Assembly: GCA_041391425.1 (NCBI GenBank)
Contig: JAWKNZ010000021.1
Location: 1-51,439, forward strand
Length of the DNA: 51,439 bases
Direction of reading: 5' to 3'
Origin: JAWKNZ01 sp041391425
Lineage (GTDB): Bacteria; Bdellovibrionota_B; Oligoflexia; Oligoflexales; JAWKNZ01
The position numbers and the translations under genes were made by a program. Below are positions 9,734-19,196 of the stretch, piece after piece. Under the pieces are notes generated by a model that did not search any database, had not been told where the DNA came from, and was given only the letters and a program-made list of their open reading frames with translations. Every line of letters begins with the position of its first letter. The stretch's first letter is position 1.

Positions 9734-10130
9734 ATTTGATACCTTTTAAACGGATGCAAAAAATGAGACTATCTATAGCTGATGGTTCAAGTATTATCAA
9801 TGTTGTCTTCATATCTTATAAGGCTTTATATTATATTCTTTTAGGCAAAGATACTAATTTAAAATCGAAAAATTTAAACAGTCTCATATAAAATTATATA
9901 TCTATGAATACTTATTTGCCAAATCTTGAGTGGTATTCTTCCTGCCGATAGGTTCGCATTTACCATCTGATCAAATATGATTTATATGTTTTCAAAACTT
10001 TTTTATGGGAATTTAATTCAAATAAAAAATTATATGAATAGCAAAAAAAAAATTGACTTTTTTGTAAATAAATAGGCAATTTTTCCTGTAAATTTTCTAA
10101 GCTATCTGACGAGTAGAATGAAAATAAAAG
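9734..10130. other. AT-rich intergenic region between divergent genes
   Basis: This very AT-rich region of about 400 bases separates the broken barrel gene from the TPR gene. It presumably contains both promoters. A GCCGATAG sequence near 9944 resembles a sigma-28 -10 element but has no matching -35 element. I see no RNA gene or repeat. Confidence 0.45.
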
Positions 10131-13100
10131 ATGAGATCCATTTGTATGAATTTTAAATTTAAGCTCAGCGTCATTATTCTGACTTTTCTCTTTCCTAGGG
10201 TATTCTCAAATACCCTCCTTGGACAATCGCAAGAACGAGTGACAGCGGATTCTTTATATGGGAATTTAACTTCACCCGGTCCAATGGATTATATCTTATA
10301 TTTTTTTCAAAGTCGTAAGGAGAAGCTGAAAGGGCAATCTTTGAAAACTCCTAAAGATATAAGAAAGGTCTTGTTAGATAGTTCTCATAAAAAGAAATCT
10401 TATAGTGAGTTGGTTGATTTATTGCAAACTGCGTTTGATGATTACTTATTTTACCATCAGAAAAAAGTGGAAGATTATTTGAAAAGCCAGGTGACTTGGA
10501 GAGCGTTTTTTAATGTTGGTGCACCGCCAGGTTTTGGCCGGATTGTTGATAAAGATCATAGTGAAGATCTTTTTGAAGAGTTTCGAGGAATACTCGAATA
10601 TCTAATAAAAGATTATCCAATGGAGGAGCAGTCGCCAGATGGATACTATTTAGCTGCAGAAATATACCTATTACTTGATCCTTCTAAGTCATTAGAGCTT
10701 GCTGAAGGAGTCTTGAAACTATTTAAAAAATCGCAATATAATGACCGTGCTAAATTTATTATTGCAATTATATATACAATGGATGAAAGACTAAAAAATT
10801 CATTGAAGATTTTGAAGTCTCTTGAAAAGTCAAATGATCGAGATATCAAAAACTATGCAAAATATAGAATTTCATGGCTTTATCTAGCTGTTAGGCAAGG
10901 GGAGGTAAGTAAATTAAAGAAAAAGAAGAATACAATTATGTCAGGTTTTTCTAGTGTTTTCGTTGATGTTGATGATGCAGCTTCATCACCGGCAATGAAC
11001 TATTTGTCTTCCGAAGCCAAGAAAGATGCTGTTATGTTTTTAGGAGATATTAGCTCAAGTGAAGATGCAAGAAAAATATTTTCAAATGATGAGAAATATT
11101 TAACATTAGCTCTGGAAAGGGTGGCTTATAGAAATTATCGCGATGGTAAAATAAATGAAGCTATGAATATGTACCAGCAAGTAGTTAAACTAGATAAACT
11201 TTCATTATTAGCAGTATCTCGTCACGGATTATTGCTTGATTTAATTGAAGAAAGAAAGCAATTTCAAGCTGCTTATAAAATACTATTAATAATGTCGCAG
11301 AGATATTTGTCTGAATCTTCTGCTTGGAAAAAATTTCATAAAGATGATCTGAAGTTAATACAATCGGCAAATAATTTTATCTTAAAAAAAATTGTCGATT
11401 TGGCAATCTTACTAGGTAATTCGTCTTATCGAAAGAAATATGTCAAGGACCGATTAGTAAAAAATATGGCAAGTTTATATTTTAAATATGCTATAGATAT
11501 TCAAGATGTATCGAATCAAAAAAAAATGATTTCTTTCTTAATCAAGGAAGGCCAATTTGAGCTTGCAGCAAATATTTATTTTAAAATTGCCCAAAACTCT
11601 GAAGGAAAATCACAAAGAAAAAAATGGGCATATAGATCTGGATTGAGTATATTAGATAAATTACATAGGATGCAAGGAGATATCTATCACTATAGAGAAA
11701 ACGTTCAGAGAATACCAGCTATAGGAAAAAAAATACTTAAATTTAATGAGCTATATATAACAGAATTTAACGATGAGTCAGTTGATCAACATATGTTTTC
11801 TTCAGGTGAGATTTTGTACTTTTATGGCCATTATAACGATGCTATTAAATATTTGAATAAGTTGATTAATAAAGAAAAGGGCAAGTTAAAGTATCGAGCT
11901 GTGTCACTCTTGTTAGCTTACTATGCACATACTAAAGATATGAAAAATGGAATTGCATTAAGTAACATTGTTTTGAATGATCCATCGTCTTTTGATAAGT
12001 CTACTATAAATTTTGCTAAAGAGATCACTATAAATTCAAAATTAAATTCAGCGAATGATTTAAGTGCCAATAAAAAGTATAAGGAAGCAGTCAGCCTTTA
12101 TCTGGATACCTTAGAAAAAAGTCCAAATAATTTAAAACTACAAGAAAAAATTAAAAGCGTATTTGAGTCTCTCAAGAAAATCGGAGAAGTTGATCTGCAA
12201 GAGGAAATTGCAAAGAAAATGATTGCAATAAATAGTAAATCTGGCCTTTCAAGATTTTTTCTGCTGGAATTATCATACTTGTATGAAAGAATCGGAGATA
12301 TCCGTTTGGCTCAACAATATGCTTTGCGTTATGTAAATAAGTATTCGAAGGATAAAGATGCACCTACTATGATGTATCAGGCGGCAAGATATACAGCAGC
12401 GATAGATACTTTGGAGTCATCAGCACCTCTATTTTTTTCAGTAATTGAACGCTACCCAACTAGCTCCTTAGCTATGAAGTCCTGTATTGAAGCAGGTGAA
12501 ATTTATCTACAAATAGGAGAGAAAAAAAAGGCTATAATTTCCTTTAGGACATTTTTAAATACTCGAGGTCGTAAAAGTAAAATTGATGTTTTAAAGGCAA
12601 GATCGGCATTATTATATTTGGAAAATAGGATACGGACAGGAAATGAAAAATTTTTGGTGAATTTATCGGATGATTTAGCAAAGAGTCCGTTGAGTATTCG
12701 TGATCAGGTAGGGAATTATTTTCAAAAGGCAGTATATAGTTTTTTAAAAAAGATGATAGATAATGAAGTCTATAATGGATCAGGTTTTATTAAAGATGTT
12801 CCATTAAAAGAATATTTTAAGAGTAAAGATATAAAAATTAAAATGATCGAACAGATTTTTTCTCTTATTAAAAAGACATATAATGACGAGTATATTATGG
12901 CTGGTTTTGCACAACTTGGAAGGTTGTGGAAAGAGTTTGAACGAAATCTTAAAGATATTTCTGTGCGTGGTAATAAGGATGCATCTTTTATTAAAACAAA
13001 AATAATGCAAGCTGAGTCGAAATATAAATTTTATTTTTCGAATGCTTTTGATCGCTTGGATAGCGAATATGCTGCATATCCTATGAATGATAGGGTAAGG

Positions 13101-13196
13101 GAATTGCTGACAGACTATTTTCCCGAAAGAATGAATTCGAAGGTTTATAGTGTATTAAGGCCGATTTATACGCAGCACTTAATAGGTATTGATTGA
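10131..13196 (+). CDS. Large secreted TPR-repeat protein
   Basis: The protein has 1021 residues. The N terminus has a basic start and a hydrophobic segment (FKLSVIILTFLFPRVFS), a likely Sec signal peptide. The rest is almost wholly helical, with recurring tetratricopeptide-like units such as YKEAVSLYLDTLEKSPNN, INEAMNMYQQVVKLDK, and DIRLAQQYALRYVNKYSKD. Such periplasmic TPR arrays usually serve as scaffolds for protein complexes; no catalytic domain was found. A second Met at 10146 (MNFKFK) is an equally good start and gives a more typical signal peptide; neither has a strong ribosome binding site. The next TPR gene begins three bases after this stop, so the two are very likely co-transcribed and may act together. 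Confidence 0.75.
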   Translation: MRSICMNFKFKLSVIILTFLFPRVFSNTLLGQSQERVTADSLYGNLTSPGPMDYILYFFQSRKEKLKGQSLKTPKDIRKVLLDSSHKKKSYSELVDLLQTAFDDYLFYHQKKVEDYLKSQVTWRAFFNVGAPPGFGRIVDKDHSEDLFEEFRGILEYLIKDYPMEEQSPDGYYLAAEIYLLLDPSKSLELAEGVLKLFKKSQYNDRAKFIIAIIYTMDERLKNSLKILKSLEKSNDRDIKNYAKYRISWLYLAVRQGEVSKLKKKKNTIMSGFSSVFVDVDDAASSPAMNYLSSEAKKDAVMFLGDISSSEDARKIFSNDEKYLTLALERVAYRNYRDGKINEAMNMYQQVVKLDKLSLLAVSRHGLLLDLIEERKQFQAAYKILLIMSQRYLSESSAWKKFHKDDLKLIQSANNFILKKIVDLAILLGNSSYRKKYVKDRLVKNMASLYFKYAIDIQDVSNQKKMISFLIKEGQFELAANIYFKIAQNSEGKSQRKKWAYRSGLSILDKLHRMQGDIYHYRENVQRIPAIGKKILKFNELYITEFNDESVDQHMFSSGEILYFYGHYNDAIKYLNKLINKEKGKLKYRAVSLLLAYYAHTKDMKNGIALSNIVLNDPSSFDKSTINFAKEITINSKLNSANDLSANKKYKEAVSLYLDTLEKSPNNLKLQEKIKSVFESLKKIGEVDLQEEIAKKMIAINSKSGLSRFFLLELSYLYERIGDIRLAQQYALRYVNKYSKDKDAPTMMYQAARYTAAIDTLESSAPLFFSVIERYPTSSLAMKSCIEAGEIYLQIGEKKKAIISFRTFLNTRGRKSKIDVLKARSALLYLENRIRTGNEKFLVNLSDDLAKSPLSIRDQVGNYFQKAVYSFLKKMIDNEVYNGSGFIKDVPLKEYFKSKDIKIKMIEQIFSLIKKTYNDEYIMAGFAQLGRLWKEFERNLKDISVRGNKDASFIKTKIMQAESKYKFYFSNAFDRLDSEYAAYPMNDRVRELLTDYFPERMNSKVYSVLRPIYTQHLIGID

Positions 13197-13199
13197 TAA

Positions 13200-13964
13200 A
13201 TGAAACTTTTTAATTTTAAAAATTATATATATTCTTTTTTTTTCTTGTCTACCTTTGTTTATTTTAGTTCTTCCTATGCATCTCCTATATTGCAATTAGA
13301 TCCGGATTTTTTGTATTCTTCACAAGATAAAGATAGTTTGCATCAAATCAAATACTACCCTGAGAGCAAGAAAAAATTTGAGGAAGTTTTCATTAATTTG
13401 AGAAAGAGTCTGGAAACTCCTCGAGAGGGAGTATTGCTTATGAAGTTAGCTTATATATTAGGCGAGTTTGACGAGTTTAATCGAATTGCTAAATTTGTTT
13501 TACGAAAACAGCCAGATAACGAAGAAGTTAAATTGCTTTTGGCATATCAAGCTATTAGTAACGGCCGTTCCTATCTGGCAGATTTTTATACCTCAAAGTT
13601 ACGAAGTCCCACATTGGCTAGTCAAATATTGAATTTGCGTGGTTTAATTTCGTTTCAAAAGGGAAATGGTATTGAAGCGTTAGGTATATTAAAACAAGGG
13701 TTAAAAAAAGATAAAAAAAATTATGCACTAGGTATGAACCTCGGAATTATATATTTGCACTATAAAATGTTTAAGGCTGCGGAAAAGCATTTTACTTCTA
13801 TGACACGAACATTTTCAAATGGCTATGATGCACAACTTCATTTGGCCATTGCTTATGCTGCTCAAAAGAAGCTAGACAAGGCAAAGGGCATTGTGGCTAA
13901 CTTATTAGAACTCTTTCCTTCGAGCTCTATCTTGAAGCGTATGATAAAGAAAGTTGATAAATAG
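13200..13964 (+). CDS. Secreted TPR-repeat protein
   Basis: The protein has 254 residues. A signal peptide (MKLFNFKNYIYSFFFLSTFV, continuing to a likely cleavage site after SSSYA near residue 27) is followed by helical repeats. The clearest TPR units are GNGIEALGILKQGLKKDKKN, then YALGMNLGIIYLHYKMFKAA, and a final one around QLHLAIAYAAQKKLDKAKGI. It is probably periplasmic. The start follows the preceding stop by three bases and has only a weak ribosome binding site, so translational coupling to the larger TPR protein is likely. No enzyme domain is present. Confidence 0.75.
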   Translation: MKLFNFKNYIYSFFFLSTFVYFSSSYASPILQLDPDFLYSSQDKDSLHQIKYYPESKKKFEEVFINLRKSLETPREGVLLMKLAYILGEFDEFNRIAKFVLRKQPDNEEVKLLLAYQAISNGRSYLADFYTSKLRSPTLASQILNLRGLISFQKGNGIEALGILKQGLKKDKKNYALGMNLGIIYLHYKMFKAAEKHFTSMTRTFSNGYDAQLHLAIAYAAQKKLDKAKGIVANLLELFPSSSILKRMIKKVDK

Positions 13965-14001
13965 GGCTATGTTTTTGACGTTTTGAGTATTTCTTGCGCA
14001 T

Positions 14002-14125
14002 ATTAAGGGGAGCAAAACCTATGAGAGCAAGGCGCAGAGGAACGAGCAGCACAGTGTACATATGGGTACATGAGCAGCGCAGAGACGAAAGCAATGCAGC
14101 TATCATAGGTTTTGCTCCCCTTAAT
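14002..14125 (+). repeat. 124-bp palindromic dispersed repeat, copy A
   Basis: Perfect 23-base inverted arms (14002-14024 and 14103-14125, beginning ATTAAGGGGAGC) enclose a core containing CAGTGTACATATGGGTACAT. A second copy lies in opposite orientation at 48019-48142 and differs at about three positions. It has no coding sense, and a short open frame across it is an artefact. It looks like a MITE or REP-like element. Confidence 0.85.
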
Positions 14126-14219
14126 AAAAACTATTGTGAAGAAAGTATAAAAAAATCAAGATTGGAAGATCTATTCCGATTTATGTTCTTGATTTAGTGA
14201 GGCATTCGATGATTAATCT

Positions 14220-14385
14220 ATCCCGGATCCGAATTTCTAGCCGGTTGCGTCGTTGCTTCGTCGTCAGGAAATCCTCATGTACCAACATGTACACTGCGGT
14301 TTCCCTCCTCCTCGCGCCTAGCACCCGAGCGAACTTCGAATCCGGTGAAAATACTACAGTTTTTCAAAAAATTCAGATCCCGGAT
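14220..14385 (+). repeat. Divergent palindromic repeat element, copy C
   Basis: Imperfect 17-base inverted arms (14220-14236, ATCCCGGATCCGAATTT, and 14369-14385; 15 of 17 matching) enclose a core that on the minus strand includes CAGTGTACATGTTGGTACAT. That core is close to the centre of the 124-bp element 100 bases away, so the two look like members of one family with different arms. A remnant of one arm also occurs at 2927-2946. Confidence 0.6.
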
Positions 14386-14422
14386 CTATACTGTACTTGA
14401 TTTTTTTATAGTATGTACAACT

Positions 14423-15151
14423 TTAAAGGAAAGTGGTAGCAGAACTTGCCAATACTGCCGTGCATAAACCAGTTGCTATAGCCGCAGTTTTTGTGGCACC
14501 GCCAGATTCCTCACCTTTTTTTAATTCAGAAAGTAATGTGAGAAGAGTTGCTTTGGCTGTTTTTTGGTCTGGTCCTCCTTTTTCATCTATCCAAAATTTT
14601 TTGAACAGTGCATTGATAATTATGTCCTGAGATGTGGAGCTGAAGGCATCAGATACATTTGCTGTAAAATCAAATCCAGGTATGATCTTGGTTCTCAATG
14701 AAACATCGCTTATTAAAGTATAGCAATATTGAGTCGCAAGTTTTGATATGGCTACCTGTATTGATGGTGAGAATGATTTAATATCATTATCAGTGGGAAG
14801 TTGTAATTTAACATCGTCAAATGTATCTATTATATTTTGGTTGTCTAACTTTACATCAGTTAGAATTGAAAATGTGGCGTTTATTTGCAGGAAGTTTTTC
14901 AGACCAACATCGACATTATTATCTGCTATAGATTGTTCGGTCGAATTGCTTTCTTTATTTATATTGTCGTCGATGCTATTTTTTTCTTCCAGGATTATTT
15001 CATTGCTACCATTTTTTTTCTCGCTATCTTGACTCGCATTTTTTTCTACCGATTTGAATGCATTTTTTTTGCCGCAGCCTTGAATCCCTATAAGGCTAGA
15101 AGAAATAGCGATGGCTAAAATATAAAGGTTAAGACATTTTTTTTTGAACAT
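14423..15151 (-). CDS. Hypothetical lipoprotein
   Basis: The protein has 242 residues. The basic start MFKKKCLNLY, a hydrophobic stretch and a lipobox (GIQGC, Cys near residue 26) mark a lipoprotein. A low-complexity Lys/Asn/Ser/Glu linker (about residues 30-75) leads to a helical domain with no recognised family, and the C terminus is Ala/Thr-rich and hydrophobic. The ATG at 15151 is preferred over one 39 bases upstream because GGAG lies 9 bases before it and only this start gives a normal signal peptide. It begins 28 bases after the stop of the heme-motif protein gene, so the two are probably an operon and may act together at the cell envelope. Confidence 0.7.
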   Translation of the reverse strand: MFKKKCLNLYILAIAISSSLIGIQGCGKKNAFKSVEKNASQDSEKKNGSNEIILEEKNSIDDNINKESNSTEQSIADNNVDVGLKNFLQINATFSILTDVKLDNQNIIDTFDDVKLQLPTDNDIKSFSPSIQVAISKLATQYCYTLISDVSLRTKIIPGFDFTANVSDAFSSTSQDIIINALFKKFWIDEKGGPDQKTAKATLLTLLSELKKGEESGGATKTAAIATGLCTAVLASSATTFL

Positions 15152-15179
15152 GGTCTTTCGCTCCAATAATCTCTTATAC

Positions 15180-16436
15180 TTAATCACCAAGGCATTTTAA
15201 TGACGATTCAGCAAATAAGTCTTTCATATTATAATTGCTTGTTGAGAATTTATTGACTAATTCATCAATAATTGATTTTTCTTCGATGTTAAGAGTTTCT
15301 ACGTTTTTTAGGCATACTCTCGCGTATACTCTTTTTGTCATACAGCGTGCAAATTCATTTGATCTGGAATATAATACTCCTAAAGAGCGTACGCCACTGC
15401 CTTTTTGAGGTCCTGTCCAACCGATAGATTTATTGGCACCTTCGCTCCATAAATTAACCCAACCGTCATCTTTGGTGGCATATCCTGCAGGAAATACTTG
15501 TGCGTCACGAAAATATTTATTGTGAACTTTTCCGGGTGAAATTGTATAGCGGAGTACATTCATATTTGATGCGTCCTTTGTTTCGGTGGCATCAAAATAT
15601 GCAAAGGCACCTGACAATGCGTCCATACCAGAATGGCATCCGGCACATTTTGATTTAAAAACATTACTATTTCCTGCTGGCTGTCTAGATATATCTTGTC
15701 TTATACGGTAGTCCGGGGTTGTAGTATCTGTAAGTTGATCTATATCCTTGCAAAGGAATGATTTACCTAAATATCTGAGAGCAGCGCGATTTGTCCCATC
15801 AAAATAGTATCCCACAGCGAATTCTCTAGTTGTTAATATACCAGCCCAATCATTAAAATTTGCAACATTTTGATCATGTGCCTGTAAGGCTGGCTTAATT
15901 ACGATACTTTGCTTTCCTTTCACTAATAGATCAGAAAACGATTCTGGATTATCTTCTTGGAATTTTTCATACCATGTATTGTTATCTGTACTCCATGATA
16001 AAGTATCATTTGATATCGGTGGAGTATATATAACATCTTCGGTTAAGACGCCGCGGAAATCAGAATTATCCCTTATCATACCTATTACGGTGGCGAGATA
16101 GTCTGATAAATTTACTCGATTTGTTTCATTTTCGTTAGTAAATGGTGCAAACATATCAAAAATTGTAATATTTAAAAAATTCGGATTAGCTATAGCTAAT
16201 GAGGCCGCTTCTTTTTGTTTTCCACTAGCAACTAACTCAGTCATTTCCTTTAAAACCTCTTGAGAAGGTGGAACTCCTGCTATGCGGCTGTGGATTCTGA
16301 TTGCTTGCTCTTTGGAGCCTGCAAGACTTTGGGGTGTGAAATTGAGAAGAGTTAGAATTAGAATAACATAGCATGATTGCTTTCGAGCCAATTTGGAAAA
16401 TGATGTGTCTGCATTAAATTGGTGCATTTCTCTCAT
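15180..16436 (-). CDS. Secreted monoheme c-type cytochrome-like protein
   Basis: The protein has 418 residues. After a long N terminus and a hydrophobic signal segment (CYVILILTLLNFTPQSLAG, ending near residue 40) there is a single heme c attachment motif, CAGCH, at residues 264-268, followed by SGMDALSGAFAYFDAT. The context (NVFKSKCAGCHSGMD) resembles the cytochrome-like modules of DUF1585/DUF1592-type secreted proteins, but I cannot name a family. Two extra cysteines lie near the C terminus. It is expected in the periplasm, with possible redox function. Met4 is an alternative start. It leads the downstream lipoprotein gene by 28 bases. Confidence 0.65.
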   Translation of the reverse strand: MREMHQFNADTSFSKLARKQSCYVILILTLLNFTPQSLAGSKEQAIRIHSRIAGVPPSQEVLKEMTELVASGKQKEAASLAIANPNFLNITIFDMFAPFTNENETNRVNLSDYLATVIGMIRDNSDFRGVLTEDVIYTPPISNDTLSWSTDNNTWYEKFQEDNPESFSDLLVKGKQSIVIKPALQAHDQNVANFNDWAGILTTREFAVGYYFDGTNRAALRYLGKSFLCKDIDQLTDTTTPDYRIRQDISRQPAGNSNVFKSKCAGCHSGMDALSGAFAYFDATETKDASNMNVLRYTISPGKVHNKYFRDAQVFPAGYATKDDGWVNLWSEGANKSIGWTGPQKGSGVRSLGVLYSRSNEFARCMTKRVYARVCLKNVETLNIEEKSIIDELVNKFSTSNYNMKDLFAESSLKCLGD

Positions 16437-16985
16437 CTCATTAGTGATGTTACAAAAGTACTCATCTTTAAAAATTCGATAATCATTTTAAAGATGCGCT
16501 TTAGCAATATTTGTTTTAAAAAATCTAATTAATAGCTTCTTTTTGGATTAGGCCTTTCGCGACATAACCTTTATATCGGTTTTATTTCACGAAACTTTAA
16601 TTAGAGCAAAGAATAGCAATAAAATTAAATATTTATGGTTTTTTTACTGGGCTTAGTAGATATTAATGCCTAATTAAATTTGTCTGCCGGCGAATTGACT
16701 CATAAAAATTATCACCGAAATCACTTCGAAGTAATTTCGGTGATAATTTTTATGAGTCAATTCGTGGATAAAGGAATGATTTGATTATATAATAGAAAAT
16801 TTTCTTGAATTCCATTTATTGACATCAATAGGATTGCACAGTCTTAAGTTTTAACTTATATGCTCGACGAGTATCCATCTATAGAAAAAAAATCTACAGA
16901 AAAAAAATTCGCTCCCGATATCTCACTGGTAAGTAACCAGTATGTATTAGTTTAAAAACGGATTTAATCATTGTAAGAGGGTGAT
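16437..16985. other. Intergenic region upstream of the che operon
   Basis: This region of about 550 bases separates the divergent cytochrome-like gene and cheW. It holds the 74-bp palindrome listed separately. Close to cheW are two tandem copies of a TCTAYAGAAAAAAAAT-like sequence (about 16878-16910) and a weak sigma-28-like -10 element (CCCGATAT at 16914-16921, with TACA 15 bases upstream). No RNA gene is seen. Confidence 0.4.
16691..16764. repeat. 74-bp near-perfect palindrome
   Basis: Arms of 31 bases (16691-16721 and 16734-16764, starting CGAATTGACTCATAAAAATT) are exact reverse complements. The 12-base centre is itself palindromic (ACTTCGAAGT) with one mismatched pair outside it. It would form a very long hairpin in DNA or RNA. 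It lies between divergent genes, so it is not an ordinary terminator; a small transposable element or a regulatory cruciform are possibilities. Confidence 0.85.
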
Positions 16986-17492
16986 ATGGCAAGCGTAAGT
17001 GATTCTAAGTCGCAAGAAGCTAATGTTGAGACAAGAAGATTTATGGAGTTTAGTTTAGGGCAGGAAAATTTTGCCATTCCATTATTAGTTGTCAAGGAAG
17101 TTATTGATATTCCACAGTTTACATCAGTACCTTATACTCCAGATTATTTTCTAGGAATTATGAATTTAAGAGGGCAAGTGCTGTCGGCAATAGATCTTCG
17201 CAAGAAAATGAAGATTACTCCAAATGTGGAAAGAAATGAAACTGCAATTATTATTCTTGATTTAGATCCATATACGTTAGGAGTTATGGTTGATTCGATT
17301 AATTCAGTTCTTTCACTGGCTGATAGCATGATAGCTCCTCCTCCAGATTTTGAAAGTCGAGTAGACTCAGAGTTTATTACAGGAGTTTTTCCGGCAGAAG
17401 ATAAATTGACTTTGATAATTGATATTAGACGTCTTTTAAACTCTAAAGATTTGCGTATATTAGCTGCAAATCAAGATAAAAAGGTATCTTAA
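16986..17492 (+). CDS. cheW: Chemotaxis coupling protein CheW
   Basis: The protein has 168 residues and is one CheW domain. It begins with the usual beta strand (FMEFSLGQENFAIPLLVVKE), then VPYTPDYFLGIMNLRGQVLS (the conserved NLRG turn), and ends FPAEDKLTLIIDIRRLL. It links the chemoreceptors to CheA in the cytoplasm. AGAGGG lies 6-7 bases before the ATG. It is the first gene of a tightly spaced chemotaxis operon continuing with an MCP, a CheR fusion, CheB and CheA. Confidence 0.95.
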   Translation: MASVSDSKSQEANVETRRFMEFSLGQENFAIPLLVVKEVIDIPQFTSVPYTPDYFLGIMNLRGQVLSAIDLRKKMKITPNVERNETAIIILDLDPYTLGVMVDSINSVLSLADSMIAPPPDFESRVDSEFITGVFPAEDKLTLIIDIRRLLNSKDLRILAANQDKKVS

Positions 17493-17550
17493 ATTTAATA
17501 TACCAAATCATATGATTTTTATTCTACAATTTGCTTTAAGGTGAGATTCA

Positions 17551-19149
17551 ATGAGCGCTGCATTTAAGAAGCCAGTTTTGTCGAAATCTAGTGCAAAAAT
17601 AAATTTTCTTGTTTTTATTGCCTTGCTTACCTCCCAGATGGTTTTAATTCCGTTTTTAGCAAATTTATTTGCGATGGAAAAAGGTTTGTCTTTTGATGGC
17701 AATTTAGATGGGCTGTTAAATATATTTAAAATTAGCATTATATCTACAGTACCACTTTTCCTCATTAGCTGGGCTTTTGGATATCTCTCAAGGAAAGACC
17801 TTCTCAATGAGGTTAAGCGATATCGAATAAACCATAGTGAAGCCTCAAATAAAATAAGAGATCTTAATATCATTACAAGAAATATTGTGGCATCTGAGAC
17901 TGAACAAGGAGCTGCTATTCATGAGACAGTTGCCACTCTTGATGAAATTACGGCAATGATAGATCGTAGTGTTGAAACTAGTTCGAAAGCCAAGGTTATT
18001 TCAGAAGAGAATCATCAAGGTGCAAGAAATGGTGAAGAACTAGCCAACGACATGACTGCTGCCATGGCAGAAATTGGAAAAAAAGCTGATGATATTTTAT
18101 TACAATCAGAGACTAGTAATAGAGATTTTGCAACGATTACACAAGTAATTAAAGATATATATGAAAAGACGCAGGTAATAAATGATATTGTATTTCAGAC
18201 TAAGCTTCTTTCTTTTAATGCTTCCGTGGAAGCGGCTAGAGCTGGAGAGGCTGGTAAAGGCTTTGCCGTGGTAGCCTCTGAAGTAGGTTCACTTGCGGAA
18301 ATGAGTGGGAAGGCAGCAAATGAAATAGAATTAATTATTAAATCTAGTGAGAATAAAGTAAATGACATTATTCGATCATCGAAAGAACGAATTGAGGGTT
18401 CGGTAGAAAATGCAAGAAGCTCTGTTAAGCTTGGTAATAAGATTGCAGATGAATGCCACCAAACACTATCGAAAATAAGTGAGTCTTCTGAGCGAGTTCG
18501 GGAATACATGCAGAATATTGCTATGGCTGCCAATGAGCAGTCGCAAGGAGTCGCGAATATATCAACGGCAATGGTTCAACTTGAATCGGTAATGCGTTCC
18601 AATTCTAAACGTTCTCAAGAGTCAAGAGATTTGATTGACGAGTTGTCTCGTCGACTGCATCAAACTGAAAAAGTAAAACCTGCTCGTAGTAGCCAAACAA
18701 CTGAAAAGGTAAGTGTAAAAAAGCTAAAGGTGCGTAAGGAAATTACGAAACCTTCTAAAGTTGTTAGTAATATATCACCTTCTCTAAAGGAAAAGAGCGG
18801 CGAAAAAACTAAGGCTATATCAGAAAAAGTGAATACCCCTACTAATAGCAAAGTGATTCCAAGAAGTTCTACTTTGGCCGGTCCGAAGAATGTTTCAAGT
18901 AATAAAAATGTCAAGAAAAACAATGTAAAGACTTTCAATAAGAACCCTTCTAAGCCTGTGGAAAATGTAAAAAAAGAGGTAGAAGATATAGCCGTTAATG
19001 AAACAATTGAAAGTCCTAAAAATGTTATTCCATTATCGAAAGTATCAAAAAGTCAACCGGTAATAGAAGAGAGCAGTGGGAGGATTGAAAAGGCTGTAGG
19101 TGAAGATATTTATCCTGATAGTAATGATCCGAGATTTGAAGATATTTAA
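17551..19149 (+). CDS. Methyl-accepting chemotaxis protein with long basic C-terminal tail
   Basis: The protein has 532 residues. Two hydrophobic helices (about residues 14-43 and 54-77) are joined by a very short loop, so there is almost no periplasmic sensor. The MCP hairpin follows, with its tip near residues 208-245 (VFQTKLLSFNASVEAARAGE, then GKGFAVVASEVGSLAEMSG). The tip uses FQTKLLSFNAS instead of AEQTNLLALNAA, a variant I associate with deltaproteobacterial and Bdellovibrio-type receptors. From about residue 370 a Lys/Ser/Val-rich low-complexity tail of some 160 residues follows and is not part of the standard receptor. AAGGTGAG precedes the ATG. Its place in the che operon suggests it is the dedicated receptor for this pathway. 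Confidence 0.92.
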   Translation: MSAAFKKPVLSKSSAKINFLVFIALLTSQMVLIPFLANLFAMEKGLSFDGNLDGLLNIFKISIISTVPLFLISWAFGYLSRKDLLNEVKRYRINHSEASNKIRDLNIITRNIVASETEQGAAIHETVATLDEITAMIDRSVETSSKAKVISEENHQGARNGEELANDMTAAMAEIGKKADDILLQSETSNRDFATITQVIKDIYEKTQVINDIVFQTKLLSFNASVEAARAGEAGKGFAVVASEVGSLAEMSGKAANEIELIIKSSENKVNDIIRSSKERIEGSVENARSSVKLGNKIADECHQTLSKISESSERVREYMQNIAMAANEQSQGVANISTAMVQLESVMRSNSKRSQESRDLIDELSRRLHQTEKVKPARSSQTTEKVSVKKLKVRKEITKPSKVVSNISPSLKEKSGEKTKAISEKVNTPTNSKVIPRSSTLAGPKNVSSNKNVKKNNVKTFNKNPSKPVENVKKEVEDIAVNETIESPKNVIPLSKVSKSQPVIEESSGRIEKAVGEDIYPDSNDPRFEDI

Positions 19150-19196
19150 TCATTTATATTTTTAATTTTCCATAACCATTTTTAAAAAAGGGGAAG

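Noticed and set aside
9944..9951. GCCGATAG as a sigma-28 -10 element for the TPR operon
   Set aside because: There is no TAAA-like -35 element at the expected distance and the gene is 180 bases away.
13994..14400. Two short open frames with basic protein sequence
   Set aside because: They lie across the palindromic repeat elements, and the sequence is explained by inverted repeats. The peptide has no family or ribosome binding site.
16914..16921. CCCGATAT as a sigma-28 -10 element for cheW
   Set aside because: The -35 sequence is only TACA and the -10 has two mismatches; listed as a weak remark only.
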